Source: an uncultured Eggerthellaceae bacterium (lineage in GTDB: Bacteria > Actinomycetota > Coriobacteriia > Coriobacteriales > Eggerthellaceae). Taken from it: 44,373 nucleotides of DNA. The notes below the pieces were generated by a model. That model saw only the letters and a list, made by a program, of their open reading frames with translations. It did not search any database and was not told where the DNA came from. The stretch covers positions 26,156 through 70,528 of the forward strand of contig CAIFEB010000008.1 of assembly GCA_903789375.1 (NCBI GenBank), read 5' to 3'. The position numbers and the translations under genes are program-made. How positions within the stretch are numbered: the first letter of the stretch is position 1; every line of letters starts with the position of its first letter. Below, piece by piece: positions 1 to 7,296 of the stretch.

Positions 1-356
1 GTTCGGGTGGGGGTTCCCGGGGCACAAACGCCCAACCCCGATTCGCCGGGGGGGGGGTGGCGGGCCGGGCGCCCGCGCCCGCCCGACAGCAACGTTTTCG
101 CCCTCTGCTGGGAGGAATTGTACCCCCGTGCAACCAAAATGCTCCAGATGAGCGCTTTTTCATGCGCTCGGCGCTCAAAATTCACGAGTAATAATTGCGA
201 TAAAATCTGTGAACAGGGAAAACGCAAAATAGCGTCAGAAAATGTGTGAAAAATCTCTCCGAACTCGCGGCGCCCGTGCCGGCAGCGCGGGCCGGACCTG
301 CGGCGGCCCGGGAGCCGACGGCTGAGCTCGGCGCGTTCGCCTCCCGATGACCGACG
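1..356. other. intergenic, no supported gene
   Basis: No open frame here has a ribosome binding site and family resemblance together. The first 100 bases are G-rich with homopolymer runs, similar in texture to the doubtful stretch near 43.7-43.9 kb, so base quality may be low. Bases 180-250 are AT-rich, but I cannot place a convincing promoter. Confidence 0.5.
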
Positions 357-995
357 CTAGCCGAACATGTTGGGCTGGATGTATTTGTCAGGACTCAGCG
401 CGTATCCTCCTTGGTACTTGATGGTCATGTACAGCGTTTCTCCGTCGGATTGGAGCTGCACGTAGCTAACGCCGTCTTCGAACTTGTCCGTGATGTCGAG
501 CGATTGCCCCAGGTAGTAGACGATGACTCGCCCGTCTGTCTCGTAGGAGACCTCGGGAGCGTTGATCTCCTTCAAGAGCTCTTCCTCCGTTGCGGGTCGC
601 TCGGCCCCGTCCGGGTTCACCACCACACCGCCTCCGCCGCGGTGCACTGCGTTGCCGTCGGCGTCCTGGTAGTCCAGCGTGTAGGTCCCGTTGTCTACGA
701 CGAGCGCGGCGTCGGTCTGGTCGCCATGGACCCACACCTGGACGATGCGCTGCACCCCGCCGACATCCATCGCGTACGCCGCTCCGCCTCCTCCGAGCGC
801 AACGGCTATGCAGGCCGCCGCTGCGGCGATTTTGAAGCGGGTGGAACCATGCCTGCGAGGCTTCTTGGGCGGTTCGATGCTGACCTGTTTGGACGGGGCG
901 GCTTCGATCTCTTTGGCGAGCATGTCGACAAGCGCGTCCTTGCGCTCCTCGCTCATCTCGATTGCGTGAAGGCTGTCAGCATACCTGCTCTTCAT
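357..995 (-). CDS. membrane protein, probable anti-sigma partner of the adjacent ECF sigma factor
   Basis: A 212-residue protein with a charged N-terminal cytoplasmic part (residues 1-53), one hydrophobic segment at about 54-76 rich in Ala and Gly, and an extracytoplasmic C-terminal domain of about 135 residues with no motif I recognise. Its start codon shares one base with the stop of the upstream sigma factor gene (TGATG), so the two are translationally coupled. Single-span membrane proteins encoded directly behind ECF sigma genes usually hold the sigma factor inactive. I see no clear zinc-binding HxxxCxxC anti-sigma motif in the N-terminal part, so the role rests on context and topology. 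Confidence 0.6.
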   Translation of the reverse strand: MKSRYADSLHAIEMSEERKDALVDMLAKEIEAAPSKQVSIEPPKKPRRHGSTRFKIAAAAACIAVALGGGGAAYAMDVGGVQRIVQVWVHGDQTDAALVVDNGTYTLDYQDADGNAVHRGGGGVVVNPDGAERPATEEELLKEINAPEVSYETDGRVIVYYLGQSLDITDKFEDGVSYVQLQSDGETLYMTIKYQGGYALSPDKYIQPNMFG

Positions 996-1468
996 CAGAG
1001 GTCACCTCCTAGGGTCTTGCGGAGCATCGCGCGACCGCGGGAAAGGTTTTTGGCAATCGCGTGCTTTGACTTGCCTGTTATGCGTGCAATCTCCGCGATT
1101 TTGTACCCCTCGCAGTAGTGCAGGAAAATCGGCTCGCGGTACGTCTCGGGAAGGGCCTGGACGGCTCCGAGGATGTCTGAGGTCTCACCGTCGGGGGTTG
1201 ACTTCACGCTCTCCTCCTCAAGGCCGACGCTGCGCTGCCTGGCTGCGGATTTGAGGAGGTCCTTGCATCCGTTGATGGCGACGCGGACGACCCAGGCTTT
1301 CTCGTGTTCCTCATCCGCGAACGGCTCGCCTCGTCTGACCAGCTTGAGCAGGGTTTCCTGGCAGATATCCTCGGCGTCTTCTCGGGAGTGGAGGTACGTG
1401 TAGCCGATCCTCATTATCAAGGGGGTGTACGTCTCTACGAGGCGGCTGGCCTCATCGCGTGCATCCAT
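995..1468 (-). CDS. RNA polymerase sigma factor, ECF (sigma-70 family)
   Basis: A 157-residue ECF-type sigma factor. Region 2 lies at about residues 8-70 and includes the typical SREDAEDICQETLLKL helix for core and -10 contacts. Region 4 lies at about 100-155, with LPETYREPIFLHYCEGY followed by a helix-turn-helix (KIAEIARITGKS). The frame stays open far upstream, but the chosen ATG is preceded by AGAAAGG at 5-nt spacing and gives the family's usual length. The stop overlaps the start of the membrane partner gene, forming a sigma/anti-sigma pair. Target promoters cannot be deduced from the window. Confidence 0.92.
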   Translation of the reverse strand: MDARDEASRLVETYTPLIMRIGYTYLHSREDAEDICQETLLKLVRRGEPFADEEHEKAWVVRVAINGCKDLLKSAARQRSVGLEEESVKSTPDGETSDILGAVQALPETYREPIFLHYCEGYKIAEIARITGKSKHAIAKNLSRGRAMLRKTLGGDL

Positions 1469-1579
1469 AGATGCCTTTCTGCTCAATGTGCCCGTTCTTT
1501 TCGTCAGAGAAGCTCCTCTGCCTACAACACGAACGAGGGAGGCGAAACCTGACATGCTTGTTGGCGATGGGCAGAAGAG

Positions 1580-1613
1580 CGGGGAGCCTCCTCGGATGGA
1601 GGGAGACTCCCCG
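1580..1613. terminator. hairpin, possible terminator, in the 317-nt gap 1469-1785
   Basis: An interrupted inverted repeat with outer arms GGGGAG/CTCCCC and an inner CTCC/GGAG pairing lies downstream of the minus-strand XRE gene and upstream of the sigma factor gene. There is only a weak T-run, so termination is uncertain. The rest of 1469-1785 holds no gene I can support; it presumably contains the sigma-gene promoter. Confidence 0.35.
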
Positions 1614-1785
1614 TTTCCTGATGTCGGAGGTCCGGCTGTGCTGCTCGGTTGGTTGCGCCGCGCTCCCGCTTCCTCGGGGGAGATCCGTGCCTGCGGTGCG
1701 CGGCCCGGAACCCGGTGGCCGAGCCCGGGGGCGACGACGTGCTGCGATTCCCCGGCTTCATTGCCGTCAAAGGTTACGCCGCGCG

Positions 1786-1980
1786 TCATTCGTCCCAAAA
1801 CAGCTGGTCGAGCGTGCAGTCCAACTGCTTGCAGATGGCGATGCACAGGTTGATCGTGGGATTGTAGTCGCCCCGCTCCACGGCGTTCACTGTCTGCCGC
1901 GACACGCCGACCAGCTTTGCCAGTTCGGCTTGCGATAGGCCCTTGCGGGCGCGGGCCTTGCGCATGCGCTCGTTCCTCAC
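1786..1980 (-). CDS. small XRE-family helix-turn-helix regulator
   Basis: A 64-residue protein that is almost only an HTH_3 domain. LSQAELAKLVGVSRQTVNAV forms the helix-turn-helix at about residues 15-34, followed by the conserved ERGDYNPTINLCIAICKQL dimerisation helices and a LFWDE end. It starts with GTG inside the stop of the upstream membrane protein gene (GTGA overlap). Such short XRE proteins coupled to a multi-span membrane protein form a common two-gene module, in which the regulator probably controls its own operon. The strong promoter near 2530-2557 has direct repeats suited to such control. Confidence 0.88.
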   Translation of the reverse strand: MRNERMRKARARKGLSQAELAKLVGVSRQTVNAVERGDYNPTINLCIAICKQLDCTLDQLFWDE

Positions 1981-2492
1981 TCCTCGTCACCCCTGGCCTC
2001 TGGATCGCCGCACGCCAGGGCGGCAAGGGGGAGGATGACGAACACGATTCCCAGAAGCAGCGGGGCGTTCTGCACCCCGAGCTGCGCGCCGGGTTCTTGG
2101 CCCATGATGCTGGCGACTCCGGTCGCGATTCCCAGCGCGCCGATCGCCAGCCATGCCAGGATGGTCCGCCTGCGTCGGGTCGGCTCCACGAGCCCGAAGT
2201 ACGCGCCGCGCGCTATGCAGTACAGACAATCCACCATGATTCCTGCGCACATGATGGCGAGCATGAGGAACCCGGGCGTGAACGGCGCGTCCGTCCAGCC
2301 GTCCACCAGGTAAGCGCCGGCCACGAGCGCGGCGACGAGCACGAGCGTCGTCAGCCTGAACCCCCGCGCCACGATAGAGCGCTGGCGCTCGTCGTACGCG
2401 CGCTCCTCGCGCTTGCTGCTCATCTTCGCGATGACGACGGCTACCATGATGACGGTGACGACCAGTACCGCAATGCCGATTTCCGTACCCAT
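1977..2492 (-). CDS. four-helix membrane protein coupled to XRE regulator
   Basis: A 171-residue protein beginning MGTEIGIAVLVV. It shows about five hydrophobic stretches, separated by a basic cytoplasmic loop that contains KREERAYDERQRSI. The layout matches small membrane proteins found beside XRE regulators (DUF2178/DUF3796-like), but I cannot assign an exact family. The start was chosen because GGAGGAGCC directly precedes ATG; the longer frame would begin inside the promoter. The stop overlaps the downstream XRE gene. Function unknown. Confidence 0.75.
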   Translation of the reverse strand: MGTEIGIAVLVVTVIMVAVVIAKMSSKREERAYDERQRSIVARGFRLTTLVLVAALVAGAYLVDGWTDAPFTPGFLMLAIMCAGIMVDCLYCIARGAYFGLVEPTRRRRTILAWLAIGALGIATGVASIMGQEPGAQLGVQNAPLLLGIVFVILPLAALACGDPEARGDEE

Positions 2493-2529
2493 GGCTCCTC
2501 CTTTGATGTCGTTTATATTTGACATGTAA

Positions 2530-2557
2530 AGTATATACGACACCGGGTAAATGTCAA
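2530..2557 (-). promoter_or_regulatory. sigma-70 promoter of the membrane protein/XRE operon
   Basis: Read on the minus strand, TTGACA (2552-2557) is followed after 16 nt by TATACT (2530-2535). This is the best consensus promoter in the window. TATATTTGACAT (2514-2525) and TATATTTGTCAT (2560-2571) flank it as a near-perfect direct repeat and are candidate binding sites for the XRE protein of this operon. Confidence 0.75.
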
Positions 2558-2710
2558 CTATATTTGTCATGAGGTATGGTATCGTATCTGTGATTCATAC
2601 GGTTGCATATCGCTGTACTCTCGCATCGTTTCGCGCGTTGCACGCATGCGATTCCGCTTCAGCGTTCGCGCACGCTCGCTCATCCAGCAGCAGGGAATGG
2701 AAGGCCCGCC

Positions 2711-3451
2711 ATGAAAGCTCTCGTCATACCCGACGTCCATCTCAAGCCATGGATGCTCGATTCCGCCGACAAACTTCTCGCCGACGGCTTGGCGGATTGC
2801 GCCGTCATGCTCGGTGACCTCGTTGACGATTGGAATCAGGGGGATAACCTGGATCTTTACCGTACGACGCTCGATCGGGTCGCGTCGTTCGTCAAGGGTC
2901 ATCCGGACACCCGGGTTTGTCTCGGGAACCACGATTGCAGCTATCTGTGGAAAGCGCTCGAGACGGGCTATAGCGCGAAGGCGCAACCTACCGTGGTGAA
3001 TGGGCTCATGGCGATCGCCGACGCGCTGCCGGCTGACAGGCAGCCGCGTTTCGTCTGGCTTGTCGACAACGTGCTGTTCTGCCATGCGGGGGTTTCGCGC
3101 GAGTTCGCCGCCTCGCATGCGCGCGATGCGAACGACCCCGAAACGACAGTCGCCGACATCAACGCCCTCGGCTACTCCGAGATGTGGGACGACCGGTCTC
3201 CCTTGTGGTTGCGGCCGCAGAGCCTTTCGGATGAGCAGACCGAACGGATCATGTACGGCGCTGGGAGCCTGCTCCAAGTCGTTGGGCATACGCCTGTCGA
3301 CCACGTCGTTCGCTGCGGAAACGTCGTGTCCTGCGACACGTTCTCGACGTACGACGACGGGGTTCCCATCGGCGATTGCAGCTTCGCCGTCATCGATACG
3401 CTCACCGGAGATGGGGAAGTGGTTGCAGCCGACGCGCCGTCGGCGAGGTAG
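2711..3451 (+). CDS. calcineurin-like metallophosphoesterase
   Basis: A 246-residue protein with the complete metal-binding set of the family: DVH (D8, H10), GDLVDD (D36), GNHD (N73, H74), CHAG (H125) and GHTP (H193). This predicts a two-metal phosphatase acting on nucleotides, a protein phosphoester or a small molecule; the substrate cannot be told from sequence. The start was chosen at MKALVIPDVH because GGAAGG precedes it and the DxH motif then falls near the N-terminus as usual. The gene stands alone, divergent from the membrane protein/XRE operon. Confidence 0.88.
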   Translation: MKALVIPDVHLKPWMLDSADKLLADGLADCAVMLGDLVDDWNQGDNLDLYRTTLDRVASFVKGHPDTRVCLGNHDCSYLWKALETGYSAKAQPTVVNGLMAIADALPADRQPRFVWLVDNVLFCHAGVSREFAASHARDANDPETTVADINALGYSEMWDDRSPLWLRPQSLSDEQTERIMYGAGSLLQVVGHTPVDHVVRCGNVVSCDTFSTYDDGVPIGDCSFAVIDTLTGDGEVVAADAPSAR

Positions 3452-3641
3452 GGACGCTGATGTAAGCGCACCGGCGCGGGATGGGGCATTGCTGCTGGAC
3501 CGCCGGCGTGGGACGGGGACGAGCTTCACGCTGCCGCACGCTGGCCCCGCGCCTCCCGTGCGAGGGTTGTGCGCTGCCGCGCGTTGGTCCCGCGCTTTGG
3601 CGCCAGGACCTTGCGCCAGCGATACACGATTTTCTGGCTTG

Positions 3642-3674
3642 TCATGTGCAAATAACTAAGATATTCGCACATGA
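3642..3674. repeat. palindrome C1 (TGTGCAAATA...TATTCGCACA)
   Basis: An inverted repeat with 13-base arms (12 matching), TCATGTGCAAATA and TATTCGCACATGA, separated by 7 nt. A second, shorter copy with the same core lies at 3811-3836. The form suggests a dimeric repressor operator. Confidence 0.7.
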
Positions 3675-3714
3675 TCGCCTGAATCACGTCTTTCTCTCTC
3701 GATTTCGCTTATGA

Positions 3715-3745
3715 TACGCCACATTAATATTAGAAATGTGGCGTA
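3715..3745. repeat. perfect 11-bp inverted repeat
   Basis: TACGCCACATT and AATGTGGCGTA pair perfectly around a 9-nt AT-rich loop. It could be an operator or a weak hairpin in an RNA. There is no clear T-run for termination. Confidence 0.7.
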
Positions 3746-3810
3746 AATATATTTGCAAAAGCGTGAGGAAAGCCAAAAAGTTCGTTTGTTGGACGTCAGG
3801 AGCGTCCTAT

Positions 3811-3836
3811 GTGCAAATAACTTAGATATTTGCTCA
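3811..3836. repeat. palindrome C2 (GTGCAAATA...TATTTGCTCAC)
   Basis: A second copy of the C palindrome, 44 bp upstream of the orphan gene at 3880. The arms GTGCAAATA and TATTTGC(T)CAC are again separated by 7 nt (ACTTAGA). Its position suits an operator for that gene. Confidence 0.65.
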
Positions 3837-3879
3837 CGAAACGCCCGATTTTCGTGTAAGCGCCTCCGGAAGGGGCGAA

Positions 3880-4218
3880 ATGCAAAGCTCACTTCCATCT
3901 GGGATTCGGTCCACGGGGGACCTCCGCTATGATGACCTCGTGCGGTCCGTCAGACTGATGAACGAGTACTGCGAGAGCAAGGGGTCTCGATTTTTCCTCA
4001 GTACTTCCGATGGAGGCACGTTCGATGTCGCGGGCATGCACCTCATGGACTTGTACGGGTGGGTTGTCCCAATCGGCGAGGCCGAGAGCTTCGAGAAGGA
4101 GTGGATGGCCGGAGCTGATTTTCGTGATCGCGATTTCGGGGAGCAATGGTACCAGGCAATAGTCTGGGAGGATCGCGACGGCGTCGCGACGCCAGTGTTC
4201 TTGAAATGCTACGAGTAG
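3880..4218 (+). CDS. orphan protein, near-identical to the gene at 17763-18107
   Basis: A 112-residue soluble acidic protein that I do not recognise. It has no membrane segment or signal. It shares about 90% identity over its whole length with the product of the minus-strand gene at 17763-18107; the start MQ(S/G)SLPSGIRSTGDLRYDD and the end DGVATPVFLKCY are common to both. Homology between the two loci begins at the start codon and runs only a few bases past the stop. AAGGGGCGAA provides the RBS. The first 36-bp repeat begins 83 bp downstream. Size and acidity would suit an immunity protein, but this is a guess. Confidence 0.75.
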   Translation: MQSSLPSGIRSTGDLRYDDLVRSVRLMNEYCESKGSRFFLSTSDGGTFDVAGMHLMDLYGWVVPIGEAESFEKEWMAGADFRDRDFGEQWYQAIVWEDRDGVATPVFLKCYE

Positions 4219-4300
4219 AGCCAGGGCGCCCTGACGAATGACGTAGAAGCCGCACGGCAGGCGGACGGGCTGGCAAGCGCTCGCACCATATCGGAATAAA

Positions 4301-4336
4301 GTTGAAGCCCGGTCCAAAAACCGGCTGTCGTTCAAC
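4301..4336 (+). repeat. 36-bp repeat, copy 1 (most divergent)
   Basis: Starts GTTGAAGCCCGGTCC and ends GTCGTTCAAC. Terminal GTTGAA/TTCAAC pair perfectly here, better than in the consensus. It defines the degenerate end of the series. The stop codon of the next gene uses its last base. Confidence 0.9.
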
Positions 4337-4584
4337 TAAATCGCAACATCGGATGGTACTTCAACCGGGTCTCCGAACAGTTCGCGCCACCTATCCGTCC
4401 CAGGCTCGAGAGGAATGCCGGTCTTCAGAGCTATCTCGTATTCTCGTATATACGTATCGACAGTCCATGTCCCGAGCATGCCAATACCGAACGGAAGGCA
4501 GATGAACCCGTTGAACTTCGCGTAATACTCATTAGCGAGCTCGTCGCAACGCGCTTCTTTTTCTAGATTGCCGTCGTTCCGCAT
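4336..4584 (-). CDS. orphan small protein in unit 1
   Basis: An 82-residue protein of unknown family. The N-terminal part is charged (EKEARCDELANEYYAKFNG), followed by a mildly hydrophobic stretch and a C-terminal half with GIPLEPGTDRWRELFGDPV. A GAGGCG RBS precedes the ATG. The gene fills the 297-bp unit between repeat copies 1 and 2, and its TAG stop reads into the last base of copy 1, so its 3' end abuts a repeat. Reading direction is opposite to the repeats. Function unknown. Confidence 0.6.
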   Translation of the reverse strand: MRNDGNLEKEARCDELANEYYAKFNGFICLPFGIGMLGTWTVDTYIREYEIALKTGIPLEPGTDRWRELFGDPVEVPSDVAI

Positions 4585-4633
4585 CCGTCATCGCCTCTAT
4601 CAAACCGTCAGTAGCCCCGCAAGCCGTTGGGAA

Positions 4634-4669
4634 GTTGAAGCCAGGTTCGAAAACCGACCGTTTTTCAAC
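4634..4669 (+). repeat. 36-bp repeat, copy 2 (divergent)
   Basis: Starts GTTGAAGCCAGGTTCG and ends CCGTTTTTCAAC. GGTT-CGAA-AACC can form a tight tetraloop hairpin. Like copy 1 it keeps perfect GTTGAA/TTCAAC ends. Confidence 0.92.
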
Positions 4670-4822
4670 GAATCATCGCGAACACGATGTACGAGCTGAT
4701 GGCCAGAAAGAGAAAGTCTCGCCAGGGCAAGCAAGAAACCAAGCGGGACTAGAACAGTTCGGGGGCCGGTGGCACGGCTCTCCGGATACGACGCGATTCT
4801 ACCACGGACGAAAGGGATGGAC

Positions 4823-4918
4823 ATGGGAGCAGTTGAAACGGTGGCGACGATGGTCACGGCGGCGATCGGCGGGTTCATAGGCGCGGCGATATACCGCATG
4901 ATAAGGAGGGAACGATGA
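4823..4918 (+). CDS. small single-span membrane protein of mobile-element type
   Basis: A 31-residue protein (MGAVETVATMVTAAIGG...) with one hydrophobic helix and a basic end (MIRRER). AAAGGG lies 6 nt before the chosen ATG; an ATG two codons upstream is possible. The stop overlaps the start of the next gene (ATGA), so the pair is translationally coupled. Tiny membrane proteins of this type occur in plasmids and integrative elements. Function unknown. Confidence 0.5.
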   Translation: MGAVETVATMVTAAIGGFIGAAIYRMIRRER

Positions 4919-5089
4919 CCGCATCCGAGGCGCAGAAGCGCGACCGCGAGATACAACCGCGAGAAGACGAAGGTGTTCCAGCTCAGGTTCTACGCGAGCG
5001 ACATGGACCTCTACGAGCGGATACAGCAGCAGCCGAACAAGCAGGGCTGCGTGAAGTCGCTCATCCGCGCCGACATGGAGCGATACTAG
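4915..5089 (+). pseudogene. frameshifted small mobile-element protein (ribbon-helix-helix-like)
   Basis: The first codons read MTASEAQKR. After a frame change the other frame reads NREKTKVFQLRFYASDMDLY and continues to a stop at 5087-5089, ending LIRADMERY. Such short proteins, with a conserved KVFQLRF...DLYE pattern, are common in gut actinobacterial and firmicute mobile elements. Total length is 175 nt, not a multiple of three. Restoring two bases in the run CGCGACC (to CGCGCGACC) would join the frames into 58 residues, so a 2-bp deletion is the simplest explanation. A sequencing error cannot be excluded. Confidence 0.6.
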
Positions 5090-5502
5090 CAGCTTCGGCA
5101 AAGCGAGGTCGGGCGCCTATGCGTGAATCGTCCACGCACAGGCTCTTCCATAACTCCTCAGTGATGCTGCTCCGCTCCTGTCGCGCGCTTCGTTCCCTGC
5201 CTTATCGGCGAGGCGGCCAACGCGCCTGACGCCCACGGCGCGTCCGATCATCAGCTTGCGGTTGAACACCGTTCCGAGGATTTGCCTCCGTTCGGCTTCA
5301 ACGCGGAATCGGCGTACTCGCCCTCCGGAAAACCTTCTTCGGAAATATCGCGCCGACGTGCGAAAGTGCCCGCAAGGCAATGAACTCACAAGAAAAAGCG
5401 GCTCGCAACGACCGTCCACGCGTTCCTGCGCGGGAAGCCGGTACGAGCTGCTCCTGTTATCCGTGACGCGGCGTGGTGTTCCATGACGGACGTTTGCCGG
5501 CT
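5090..5502. other. 413 nt without a supported gene, inside the 1.45-kb unit
   Basis: Several frames are open (the longest about 100 codons on minus), but none has both an RBS and a recognisable composition. One plus-strand frame ending near 5374 has protein-like composition but no start. I read this as gene remnants or non-coding DNA between two small membrane protein genes. Confidence 0.45.
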
Positions 5503-5628
5503 CTAAGCAGCAAACAGACCGAGCGTGCCGCCCAGGCCGAACAGGCCCAGCACGACAAACAGAGCCGCGGCGACGCCCGCTACAACCGCGGCGATAATGG
5601 CGATGATGATAATGGGGGAATCTTCCAT
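5503..5628 (-). CDS. 41-residue single-span membrane peptide
   Basis: Begins MEDSPIIIIAIIAAVVAG and is almost entirely one long hydrophobic segment rich in Ile, Val, Ala and Leu, ending GLGGTLGLFAA. A good GAGGAGCC RBS lies just before the ATG, and a TATACT hexamer about 50 bp upstream could be its -10 element. Size and composition fit holin-like peptides or type I toxins, but no antisense RNA is evident. Function unknown. Confidence 0.5.
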   Translation of the reverse strand: MEDSPIIIIAIIAAVVAGVAAALFVVLGLFGLGGTLGLFAA

Positions 5629-5803
5629 GACGGCTCCTCGTGCCTCTCGAATTAGCTCAACCAGCCGAACAGTATAGCCTACGCGCACCCATCTCGCGAA
5701 CTCACATGGCTCGAATGGCACGTTTCTGCACGCAAGCAGCGAAAGGCCAGTGTTTGATCGCTGAAGGCTGCACCGAAAATCTGAGACCGTCGAAGGGGGT
5801 CTA

Positions 5804-6079
5804 ATGATTATTCGGACTACCGACTATGACAGGGCTGCGGATATATCGTTCTTCGCGAGGAATGGCGTGTTCGGGTTGAACGATGGGTCTGTCATCAAGG
5901 GGCCTATCAGCAACGTGGAGAGCGAATACGATGATCCGGATGGGATCGGGTGCATAGACGTCATCGTTGATGAGGATAGGGGAGTACTCGACTGCGTCTA
6001 TCCGAACACGTTCGCATGGGCGGAGTTCGACGGCTTGGAGGCCGATGACCTGCCTGAGCGTCTGCGCGGCGGCGAATGA
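5804..6079 (+). CDS. orphan acidic protein, last gene of the 1.45-kb unit
   Basis: A 91-residue acidic protein (MIIRTTDYDRAADISFFARN...) with many Asp and Glu residues and no membrane segment. GAAGGGGG precedes the ATG. It ends 37 bp before repeat copy 3. I do not recognise a family. Small acidic proteins of this kind are often immunity proteins or anti-defence factors, but nothing here shows that. Confidence 0.6.
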   Translation: MIIRTTDYDRAADISFFARNGVFGLNDGSVIKGPISNVESEYDDPDGIGCIDVIVDEDRGVLDCVYPNTFAWAEFDGLEADDLPERLRGGE

Positions 6080-6116
6080 GCACCAGAGTGGTCCGGATAC
6101 GGAATCGAGGCGCCCT

Positions 6117-6152
6117 GTTTGACCCCGGTCTGAGAACCGACCGCCATTCAAC
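6117..6152 (+). repeat. 36-bp repeat, copy 3
   Basis: Matches the consensus except A to G in the loop (CTGAGAACC), the same variant as copy 8 at 18554. Confidence 0.97.
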
Positions 6153-6222
6153 TACTGCCGTGATAAACCCGAACACTGGCGAGCTGGTCACGGCATGGGG
6201 AACAGGGCTGAATGGCCTTTAG
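6151..6222 (+). pseudogene. C-terminal tail of a toxin-like protein, cut at the repeat edge
   Basis: Directly after repeat copy 3 a frame reads TTAVINPNTGELVTAWGTGL and stops at 6222. The pattern (A)VINPxTGxxVTxW resembles the last strand of EndoU/barnase-type polymorphic toxins. No start or upstream part is present; the frame runs back into the repeat. The next gene (6264) could be its former immunity partner. The family assignment is from pattern memory and is weak; the truncation position is direct observation. Confidence 0.35.
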
Positions 6223-6263
6223 GCAGTTGAGAAAACAAGGGGAAAGGCAAGGAGGCGCGGGCG

Positions 6264-6512
6264 ATGACGACGAAGTTCAACGAAAAGGAGCGCGCAGCCA
6301 TGCGAGTCATGGGGCTGCCGGAGGACGTCGACGAATTGTGCGGCAAAGGCCCAGAGTTCGTTTCCAGAGCCCAAGCGGCGATAGAGCGCGAGCTGCTTGG
6401 CCCCGGCCTCGAAGACAACGGGATGGATCTGAACCCGTACGGCGAGGCGCTGCGCAGCGCCATGGACGCGATAACCTACCGAGAACGCGAACGACGGCAA
6501 TCAAAGCAATGA
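6264..6512 (+). CDS. orphan small protein in unit 3
   Basis: An 82-residue mainly helical charged protein (MTTKFNEKERAAMRVMGLPE...ITYRERERRQSKQ) with a strong AGGAGG RBS. It ends 10 bp before repeat copy 4. It follows a toxin-tail-like fragment, so an immunity or antitoxin role is conceivable. No recognised domain. Confidence 0.6.
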   Translation: MTTKFNEKERAAMRVMGLPEDVDELCGKGPEFVSRAQAAIERELLGPGLEDNGMDLNPYGEALRSAMDAITYRERERRQSKQ

Positions 6513-6522
6513 AGGCAAGGGG

Positions 6523-6558
6523 GTTTGACCCCGGTCTGAAAACCGACCGCCATTCAAC
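6523..6558 (+). repeat. 36-bp repeat, copy 4 (consensus)
   Basis: Exact consensus, identical to copies 11 and 12 about 14 kb away. Confidence 0.98.
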
Positions 6559-6571
6559 CGCACAGGCGCTG

Positions 6572-7090
6572 TTATCTCGCCGGCCGGTACGACCCCGTCA
6601 TGCGCTTCCGGCGCCGCAGCTGCGCGACAAAGTTCGCGAGCAGCACCAGCACGCCAGCCGCCGCGCATGCGTAACTCACGGGCACGAGCCAGAAGTCCTC
6701 GTGCAGCACGCCGCTCGCATCCACATAGCTCACCGAGTTTGTGGCCGCCACGGCAAGCACGGTCGCGACCACGATGAGCACTGCGCCCACGACGGACATC
6801 GCCAGGCTCATGCGCATCCATCTGCCCTCGCTGCCGTCGCGGATGAGCTTGTCGGCCATGCTGTTCGTCTCGCCTGAGTCATGCATCATGTCTGCTCCTC
6901 CCAGAATGAGCTCGTCAAGGGAGATGCCAAACGTCTTGGACAAGGCAATGACCACCTCGATGTCGGGCAGGTTGCGGCCGTTCTCCCAGTTGGAGACCGC
7001 CTGCCGCGTCACCCCAAGGCGCGACGCGAACTGCTCCTGCGTGAGGCCCGCGCTGGTGCGCACGGCCTTGACCCTCTCGCCAAATTCCAT
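6572..7090 (-). CDS. XRE regulator fused to a two-helix membrane domain
   Basis: A 172-residue protein. Residues 4-62 form an HTH_3 domain (LTQEQFASRLGVTRQAVSNW at about 15-34, then ENGRNLPDIEVVIALSKTFG). A linker leads to two hydrophobic helices at about 92-115 and 132-160 and a basic C-terminus. The architecture is a membrane-anchored XRE regulator. GGGAGAGGAGCTC precedes the ATG. It is the only gene of the 738-bp unit, and its stop lies 13 bp from repeat copy 4. The ligand or partner is unknown. Confidence 0.82.
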   Translation of the reverse strand: MEFGERVKAVRTSAGLTQEQFASRLGVTRQAVSNWENGRNLPDIEVVIALSKTFGISLDELILGGADMMHDSGETNSMADKLIRDGSEGRWMRMSLAMSVVGAVLIVVATVLAVAATNSVSYVDASGVLHEDFWLVPVSYACAAAGVLVLLANFVAQLRRRKRMTGSYRPAR

Positions 7091-7296
7091 GAGCTCCTCT
7101 CCCTTCCTGGCCCCAGCTTCATCCGGCCAAAGACATTACGCAAGAAAGCATAGCTTGCACGGCGGCGCGCGACCCGACAGCAGAACTGTCGCGGCATCTA
7201 CCTGGTGATTTTGCGTCTCGCCCGCGCAAGAAGATGGTGACTCGATGTGCACGCGAGGAATCGCGTAAGCTAGTCCCTCGCGCGTTTTCTCGTTGT

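Larger units (their letters stand above)
3452..3879. other. 428-nt intergenic region with several palindromes
   Basis: No gene is supported. The second half is AT-rich compared with its surroundings and holds three separate dyads, listed below. It precedes the first orphan gene of the repeat region and may mark the left edge of acquired DNA. Confidence 0.5.

Noticed and set aside
7-249. 80-codon frame at the left end
   Set aside because: Pro/Gly-rich translation of a low-complexity G-run, no RBS and no protein-like second half.
4301-4669. Copies 1 and 2 as XerC/XerD dif-type modules
   Set aside because: The symmetric ends superficially resemble recombinase arms, but the 36-bp length, the central hairpin and the continuity with the consensus repeats fit the same family as the other ten copies.
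5117-5419. 100-codon minus-strand frame
   Set aside because: Arg-rich and unstructured, with no RBS and no recognised motif. A plus-strand frame over the same bases looks equally (un)convincing.
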